Of a stretch of 19,267 bases of DNA, positions 14,978-19,267 are shown piece after piece. The position numbers and the translations under genes were made by a program. Source of the DNA: Clostridia bacterium (GTDB lineage Bacteria > Bacillota > Clostridia > Oscillospirales > CAG-272); assembly GCA_017612655.1 (NCBI GenBank), contig JAGAFM010000013.1:1-19267 (forward strand), in the 5' to 3' direction. The first letter of the stretch is position 1, and each line of letters opens with the position of its first letter. The notes below the pieces were generated by a model, which ran no database searches, was not told the DNA's origin, and worked only from the letters and a program-made list of their open reading frames with translations.

Positions 14978-15289
14978 TCAGCCTTCGATCTTCTCGATCT
15001 GCACCTTGGTGTAAGGCTGCCTGTGACCGATCTTTTTCTTCTCGTTCTTCTTGGACTTGTAGCGCAGAACATAAATCTTCTTACCGCGTCCGTTCTTGAT
15101 GACCTTTGCGGTAACTTTAGCCCCTTCCACGAGAGGCGTGCCGACTGTGAAGGTATCCCCGGCAGAAACTGCGTAGACCTTGTCAAACGCAACGGTCTCC
15201 CCGTCCGCCGCATCCAGTTTTTCAATAAAGAGGATGTCGCCTTCCTGAACCTTGTACTGCTTTCCGCCTGTCTCAATGACTGCAAACAC
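14978..15289 (-). CDS. rplU: Large ribosomal subunit protein bL21
   Basis: 103-residue ribosomal protein that binds 23S rRNA. After the start it reads FAVIETGGKQYKVQEGD, the universal N-terminal pattern, and later NGRGKKIYVLRYKSKKN and GHRQPYTKVQIEKI, the RNA-binding signature. I chose the GTG at 15289 because GAGGTG (15301-15296) lies six bases upstream and the protein then begins like its relatives; a GTG at 15298 would add three residues (LFV) but would overlap that ribosome binding site. First gene of the rplU-prp-rpmA operon, with its own leader and strong promoter. Confidence 0.96.
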   Translation of the reverse strand: MFAVIETGGKQYKVQEGDILFIEKLDAADGETVAFDKVYAVSAGDTFTVGTPLVEGAKVTAKVIKNGRGKKIYVLRYKSKKNEKKKIGHRQPYTKVQIEKIEG

Positions 15290-15367
15290 GAAAAGCACCT
15301 CGCTTTCTGTTACGACTCGCTGCCACAGGTAAGCGGATTCGCTGTTTGGGACCTGTAAATCAAGCGG
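15290..15367 (-). ncRNA. L21-type mRNA leader
   Basis: The untranslated leader of the rplU operon folds into a stem ACAGGT (15356-15351) with ACCTGT (15330-15325) that encloses an inner AGCG/CGCT stem (15343-15340 with 15335-15332). A conserved leader before rplU in Firmicutes is catalogued as the L21 leader and is thought to mediate feedback by bL21. Location and general architecture fit; I have not compared it with the covariance model. The segment runs from the inferred transcription start to the ribosome binding site. Confidence 0.55.
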
Positions 15368-15373
15368 CCATTT

Positions 15374-15402
15374 ATTCTATCATAACGGCGAGGTGCTGTC
15401 AA
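15374..15402 (-). promoter_or_regulatory. Sigma-A promoter of rplU-prp-rpmA
   Basis: On the minus strand, TTGACA (15402-15397) and TAGAAT (15379-15374) are exactly 17 bases apart; the -35 is perfect and the -10 has one mismatch. Transcription is expected to start near 15367. Confidence 0.87.
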
Positions 15403-15405
15403 GCG

Positions 15406-15451
15406 TTTTTTTTGCTTTTTTCGGTTTTTACGTGCTTTTTGCGGGACTTTT
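15406..15451 (-). promoter_or_regulatory. A-tract upstream (UP) element
   Basis: Immediately upstream of the rplU -35 box the minus strand carries A-tracts of 8, 6, 5, 5 and 4 bases (plus-strand T-runs at 15406-15413, 15416-15421, 15425-15429, 15436-15440 and 15448-15451). The first two fall where the RNA polymerase alpha subunits bind UP elements, and the spacing of about 9-11 bases would curve the DNA. This stands out against the GC-rich surroundings. Confidence 0.6.
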
Positions 15452-15474
15452 CGGGGGGCAGGGAAAAATGCAGC

Positions 15475-15496
15475 GCGGGAGGTCTCCCGCTTTTTT
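15475..15496. terminator. Hairpin terminator at the 3' end of the mannitol-dehydrogenase-family gene
   Basis: GCGGGA (15475-15480) and TCCCGC (15485-15490) form a GC stem with a GGTC loop, which can close one further G-C pair. TTTTTT follows directly on the plus strand and overlaps the TAA of the leftward gene. On the minus strand the hairpin comes just after that stop, but its T-run (five T) begins six bases later, so leftward termination is plausible but not canonical. It also separates this gene from the rplU promoter. Confidence 0.6.
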
Positions 15497-17114
15497 ACTT
15501 TTCTGAAGGAAATGCTTCGCAAAGGACACGCCGTACGGCGCCGGGTCCTTCGCTCATTCTGCGGAACAGGAATTCCACCCGTTCTCCGATCCCCGCGTCA
15601 TAGAGACTGACGCCGAAGATTGCCGGATTGGAGAGGATGGGAGAGAGCGCAGCGGCAGCCTGTTCCTCTCCGACGGAACCGAGGGAGATGCCTTCGAGAC
15701 GGGACTGCAGGGCGGGGAGCAGGGGGTCCGGGGACAGCGGAAGGGGATTCCCTTCGTCATCCAGACCGAGCAGATAGCGGCACCAGCCAGCGCAGACAAG
15801 AGGGATTCCGACCAGGGAAGAGGGATCCAGTCCTTGCTTTAAATAGGCCTTCACTGTTTCCCCGAACCGGACCGACATCTTCTGAGAGGTGTCCGTAGCG
15901 ATTCTCTGGGGGCTGTCCGGCATGAACGGATTGGGGAGACGTTCAAGCACGACTTCGTCGAGGAACCGGCGCGGGTCTAGGATGCCCGGGTCAGTGACCA
16001 CGGGAAGTCCCTCCCGGTAGCCGATGGTCCGGACCAGTGCCGCCAGCTGCGGATCGCTCATCTCCTCGCTGATCCGCTTTTTCCCGAGCAGGCATCCGAA
16101 GACGGCGAGCGCGGTGTGGAGCGGATTGAGACAGGTGCAGACCTTCATCTTTTCCACCCGGTCCACGGTGTTCCGGTCGGTAAAGAGAATTCCGCCGCGG
16201 TCCAGAGGAACCCGCCCGGCCGGGAAACGGTCCTCGATGACTAGATACTGCGGCTTTTCCGCGTTGACGAACGGCGCGATATAGGTATGTTTGTCCGTTA
16301 CGACGGTTTCGGTGTCCGCGAAGCCGGTGGACGCCAGCATCTCGGCAACCGTTCCGTCGGGACGGGGCGTGATCTTGTCGATCATCGAAATCGGGAAGGA
16401 GATTCGGTTCTCGTCCCGGAGATAGGCGGAGAAGCCTGAAGTCGCGAGCCCCCGCTCCTCCCAGGCCTGCGCGATCGGTAGAACCGCCGTGCGGAGCTTG
16501 TCCCCGTTGTGGGAACAGTTGTCCATGGAGACCAGCGCGAGAGGGGCGCCCCCCGCGGTGAAACGTGCGAGAAGAAGCGAGGTCAGTTTTGCGAGAAACG
16601 TCTGAGCTCCGTCGGGGCCCGATTCCATATCGGCCTCAATCCCGGGAAGGAGGGAACCGTCCGGGCGGGAGATCGAATAACCCTTTTCGGTAATGGTGAA
16701 AGAGACCATCTTCAGACTGGGGGAGCAAAAGATTTCCGTCAGTCGCGGCAACCCGGATTCATCTGCCTTGACAGCTTCCGCGACCGAACCGATCACGCGT
16801 TTCCCGACGGAGCCGTCAGGCAGAAAGGTCACGCACAGGGACAGGTTGTCGTGCGGTGCGTAGATACGGTCGATGATTTCGAAATCGAACCCCTCGGCGG
16901 CAATGACCCCGCGGTCCAGAACCCCTTCACAGAGCAGACGGTCCGCTACGGCTGCGGGGAAAGCCCGAAACAGATTGCCCGCGCCGAAATGCAGCCAGAT
17001 CGGCTGTTCCCGGGTTCTCCGGATCATGTCGGCACGGTCGTAGGCCGGGACGGATATGCCCGCCGCCTCCCAGGCGGCGCGGTCGGACAGCGCTGCGTCA
17101 TTCAGATGAAGCAT
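15495..17114 (-). CDS. Mannitol dehydrogenase family oxidoreductase (hexuronate/polyol type)
   Basis: 539-residue NAD(P)-dependent long-chain polyol dehydrogenase of the family that includes mannitol 2-dehydrogenase, fructuronate reductase (UxuB) and tagaturonate reductase (UxaB). Visible are the N-terminal nucleotide-binding segment LHFGAGNLFR (41-50), the conserved SMDNCSHNGDKL, the FPISMIDKITPRPDG strand, and the catalytic-domain helix CLNPLHTALAVFGCLLG. GGAGG lies nine bases before the ATG. It is separated from the MBOAT gene upstream by 18 bases, so it may be on the same transcript. Substrate cannot be fixed from sequence; no uxaC/uxuA neighbour is visible to decide between hexuronate and polyol use. 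Confidence 0.85.
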   Translation of the reverse strand: MLHLNDAALSDRAAWEAAGISVPAYDRADMIRRTREQPIWLHFGAGNLFRAFPAAVADRLLCEGVLDRGVIAAEGFDFEIIDRIYAPHDNLSLCVTFLPDGSVGKRVIGSVAEAVKADESGLPRLTEIFCSPSLKMVSFTITEKGYSISRPDGSLLPGIEADMESGPDGAQTFLAKLTSLLLARFTAGGAPLALVSMDNCSHNGDKLRTAVLPIAQAWEERGLATSGFSAYLRDENRISFPISMIDKITPRPDGTVAEMLASTGFADTETVVTDKHTYIAPFVNAEKPQYLVIEDRFPAGRVPLDRGGILFTDRNTVDRVEKMKVCTCLNPLHTALAVFGCLLGKKRISEEMSDPQLAALVRTIGYREGLPVVTDPGILDPRRFLDEVVLERLPNPFMPDSPQRIATDTSQKMSVRFGETVKAYLKQGLDPSSLVGIPLVCAGWCRYLLGLDDEGNPLPLSPDPLLPALQSRLEGISLGSVGEEQAAAALSPILSNPAIFGVSLYDAGIGERVEFLFRRMSEGPGAVRRVLCEAFPSEK

Positions 17115-17132
17115 GAAAGAATACCTCCGATC

Positions 17133-18557
17133 TCAGAAACGGAAATACAGGAAGGGACTGTAGGTGGAGCCGACCATCCGGACGGTGGAAAACGCAATCA
17201 GAAGAACAGCCAGAACGGTTCGGATAATCCGTTCCTCTGCGGGGCGCAGTTCCATCGAACGGGACAGTCTCCGTCCGATGGCAGGAATCACCGGGAAGGA
17301 AAGCAGCGCCGCAGCGGCGAGCAGGACGCAGTTCCCGAGCAGGATGGAGTTGGTGAAGACGTCCGTGAAGCCGCTCGCGCCGATCCCGAAGAGTTTTCCC
17401 AGTTCGGAAAAGGTATGGTCTTCGAAAAGGAAAATGGCCCATCCGAAGAGAATGGCGACAAGCGAATAGAGGTGTCGGAAGAAGGCGGGGATCCGTTCCA
17501 GCCAGCGGGAGAGGAACGCCTTCTCCAGAACCAGAAGCAGAAAGTTGTACAGACCCCAGAGAATGAAGTTCCAGTTCGCCCCGTGCCAGAACCCGGTAAG
17601 GAACCAGACCACGAACAGGTTTCGGAACAGTTTCCATTTCCTGTCGACCCGGTTCCCTCCCATGGGAATGTAGACGTATTCGCGGAACCAGGTGCCGAGG
17701 GAGATGTGCCACCTTCTCCAGAATTCCGTGATGGACGAGGAGAGGTAGGGGTAGTCGAAGTTTTCAAGGAAGGTGAAGCCGAACAGCTTCCCGAGACCGA
17801 TCGCCATGTCGCTGTACCCGGAGAAGTCGTAGTAGATCTGGAACATAAAGAACAGAACGCCTGCCCACTTGGCGAGCACCATCACGCCGGCGTCCGATTC
17901 CGCGAGCAGAGCCTCGGAGGCGGAGGCGCAAAGGTCCGCGATCAGGATCTTCTTCCCGAGTCCCACGGCGAACCGGAAGATTCCGTCGTTGATCTGAGCC
18001 GCCGATACGGTCCGCTCGGACAGCTGCGCGTCGATGTCGTGATACCGCACGATCGGTCCGGCGATGAGCTGCGGGAAGAAGGAGACGTACAGAAGCAGCT
18101 TCAGCGGAGACCGCTGACATTTCGCGGTGCCGCGGTAGACGTCGATGACGTAGGACATCGCCTGAAACGTAAAGAAGCTGATTCCGATCGGCATGACGAC
18201 GTTGAGCAGGGGGATGGACAGGCCGAAGGCCGCGTTCAGATTGGAGAGCGCGAAATTCGTGTACTTGAAAAAGCCGAGGACTGAAAGGTTGAAGATCACT
18301 GCAAGAACCAGGGCCGTCTTCCGCATGTGATCCGTTTTGGCTCTCGCTTTGGCTACGAGGAGGCCGAACAGATAGTCGGCGGCGACCAGGCCGATCATGA
18401 CAAACACGTAGATCGGCTCCCCGAAGGAATAGAAGAGCAGGGAGAAGATCACGAGAATCCCGTTCTGGACCTTGAGGTTCTTAAAAGAGAGCAGATAATA
18501 GCACAGGAGAAGAAGGGGAAGGAAGGCGTAGAGGAACACCAGACTGGAAAATACCAT
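17133..18557 (-). CDS. MBOAT-family membrane-bound O-acyltransferase (AlgI-like)
   Basis: 474-residue polytopic membrane protein with about ten or more hydrophobic segments. The family transfers acyl, usually acetyl, groups across the membrane to extracellular polymers. The key histidines are in place: H325 in FLTGFWHGANWNFILWG, the invariant MBOAT His, and H284 in ITEFWRRWHISLGTWFREYVYIPMGGNR. The N-terminal MVFSSLVFLYAFLPL and the QIYYDFSGYSDMAIGLG block are typical of AlgI/PatA-like members, as distinct from DltB, and no dlt genes are near. AAAGGAGGG lies eight bases before the ATG. The gene begins 15 bases after a DHHW/AlgJ-like gene, the usual partner that completes acetyl transfer outside the cell. 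The polymer target is unknown. Confidence 0.93.
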   Translation of the reverse strand: MVFSSLVFLYAFLPLLLLCYYLLSFKNLKVQNGILVIFSLLFYSFGEPIYVFVMIGLVAADYLFGLLVAKARAKTDHMRKTALVLAVIFNLSVLGFFKYTNFALSNLNAAFGLSIPLLNVVMPIGISFFTFQAMSYVIDVYRGTAKCQRSPLKLLLYVSFFPQLIAGPIVRYHDIDAQLSERTVSAAQINDGIFRFAVGLGKKILIADLCASASEALLAESDAGVMVLAKWAGVLFFMFQIYYDFSGYSDMAIGLGKLFGFTFLENFDYPYLSSSITEFWRRWHISLGTWFREYVYIPMGGNRVDRKWKLFRNLFVVWFLTGFWHGANWNFILWGLYNFLLLVLEKAFLSRWLERIPAFFRHLYSLVAILFGWAIFLFEDHTFSELGKLFGIGASGFTDVFTNSILLGNCVLLAAAALLSFPVIPAIGRRLSRSMELRPAEERIIRTVLAVLLIAFSTVRMVGSTYSPFLYFRF

Positions 18558-18572
18558 ATGCGGCTCCCTCCT

Positions 18573-19267
18573 TTACGATACGCCGACCAGGGCGAGATAC
18601 AGGCGGATCCAGGTGGAGGTGTTCACGCACTGCATGTTGTTGAGGAACAGAATGTCATCCAGTCCGTAATCCTTGAACTGCTGGTAAATGTTGAATCCGC
18701 AGTAGCGGGGATCGATTATGATGATGTTTCCGTAGTGCAGCGTCAGATACGGGATGATCGCGTTGCCGTAGGAATCCTTCAGAACCAGAATGCTCTTGTC
18801 CTGCGGATTGGACGGCACGTTGATGATCGTGTAGGGGTTGTCTCCGCCGATGTAGGCCAGATAGTTTCCGTACGCGGTGATAATGGAGGATTTGTAGGTC
18901 TCCGTCGATCCGCCGGTCCGCGTGATGGTCATCGTGCAGGGCACCCCGGGATCGAACGCTTCCAGAACGTCCGAGAACTGGAGGACGCGCGGATCCTGCG
19001 TGAAACTGTAGAGAGATCCGTGGTATTTGCTGTTCAGCACCGTGTAGGAGAGGGAGTCCAGCGACGCGGGCGACAGCCCGAGACTCTTCGCAAAAACGGT
19101 ATACGCATAGTACGCGCCGCGGCCGTTCCAGTGATGGTCGGTCTTCAGGTACAGGTATTCGCTGCGGTGCGCAAAGAAGGTGTCGTACACGTTGACGAAA
19201 TTGATGCCCGTCCCCTGATAGAGCACAGTCATTTTGGCCAGCGAGTCGCCCTGGTTCGTGATCCGGC
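18573..19267 (-). CDS. DHHW/AlgJ-like SGNH-type protein (N-terminus outside window)
   Basis: The frame is open to the right edge, giving 230 C-terminal residues of a longer protein; the window lacks its start and any signal anchor. The segment LKTDHHWNGRGAYYAY carries the D-H-H-W motif (bases 19128-19139), which supplies the Asp-His pair of AlgX/AlgJ-like SGNH acetyltransferases. VLKDSYGNAIIPYL later in the protein fits the serine nucleophile region. Proteins of this type are usually anchored outside the cell and work with an MBOAT partner, which is encoded 15 bases downstream. Together they form a two-gene polymer O-acetylation module. Family assignment is good; donor and acceptor are not known. 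Confidence 0.85.
   Translation of the reverse strand, partial: RITNQGDSLAKMTVLYQGTGINFVNVYDTFFAHRSEYLYLKTDHHWNGRGAYYAYTVFAKSLGLSPASLDSLSYTVLNSKYHGSLYSFTQDPRVLQFSDVLEAFDPGVPCTMTITRTGGSTETYKSSIITAYGNYLAYIGGDNPYTIINVPSNPQDKSILVLKDSYGNAIIPYLTLHYGNIIIIDPRYCGFNIYQQFKDYGLDDILFLNNMQCVNTSTWIRLYLALVGVS

Noticed and set aside
16509..18284. A 591-codon open frame on the plus strand
   Set aside because: It lies entirely antisense to the mannitol-dehydrogenase-family and MBOAT genes, which have clear family motifs and ribosome binding sites. Its product is low-complexity and charged with no recognisable domain, as expected from GC-rich antisense DNA.
1..19267. Apparent abundance of TTCCGG/CCGGAA across the window
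   Set aside because: It is explained by codon preference (Pro CCG, Arg CGG, Gly GGA, Glu GAA, Ser TCC, Phe TTC) in coding DNA, and no regular spacing was noticed.
1..19267. Search for defence systems, transposases, integrases, CRISPR repeats, tRNA and rRNA genes
   Set aside because: No motif, direct-repeat array or cloverleaf was recognised; every stretch over 300 bases is accounted for by coding sequence.

Overview
The window reads as ordinary chromosomal DNA of a GC-rich Firmicutes bacterium, probably a member of the Clostridia. The best evidence is an L27 with the cleavable N-terminal extension encoded next to its protease Prp, a CIRCE operator for HrcA, sigma-A promoters with 17-base spacers, strong AGGAGG ribosome binding sites and two lipoprotein signal peptides. 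No species can be named. I see no phage, transposase, CRISPR array, tRNA or rRNA gene.

Layout, left to right. (1) Positions 1-1456 hold the end of an F1Fo ATP synthase operon (atpD without its 5' end, then atpC). (2) Positions 1581-4180 encode a two-domain cell-wall lipoprotein and a glycerophosphodiester phosphodiesterase, closed by a strong terminator. (3) A divergent promoter region (about 5376-5673) separates a leftward trigger-factor-like foldase lipoprotein from a rightward FAD-dependent oxidoreductase that has a structured leader. (4) A beheaded mgtC fragment abuts the end of the oxidoreductase gene. (5) Positions 7596-13465 form a tightly packed six-gene operon: ApgM-type enzyme (probable homoserine kinase), signal peptidase I, RbgA-like ribosome-assembly GTPase, RNase HII, threonine synthase and a metallophosphoesterase. 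(6) An HrcA/CIRCE-controlled hsp20 follows, closed by a bidirectional terminator. (7) Leftward from about 15451 lies the rplU-prp-rpmA ribosomal operon with A-tract upstream DNA, a consensus-like promoter and an L21-type leader. (8) Leftward from the right edge come a DHHW/AlgJ-like protein (partial), an MBOAT O-acetyltransferase and a mannitol-dehydrogenase-family oxidoreductase.

Functionally this is mostly housekeeping with a cell-envelope theme: ATP synthesis, wall remodelling, secretion and folding of exported proteins, polymer O-acetylation, threonine synthesis wrapped around a secretion/ribosome/RNase cassette, and heat-shock control. I found no wholly new system. The points most worth a second look are a cysteine in place of the active-site serine in the beta-lactamase-like lipoprotein, an RbgA homologue whose G4 guanine-recognition motif is degenerate, the two putative threonine genes flanking lepB-rbgA-rnhB, the 5'-deleted mgtC remnant, the overlapping CIRCE and promoter with a possible Shine-Dalgarno-sequestering leader at hsp20, and the structured leader of the FAD oxidoreductase gene.
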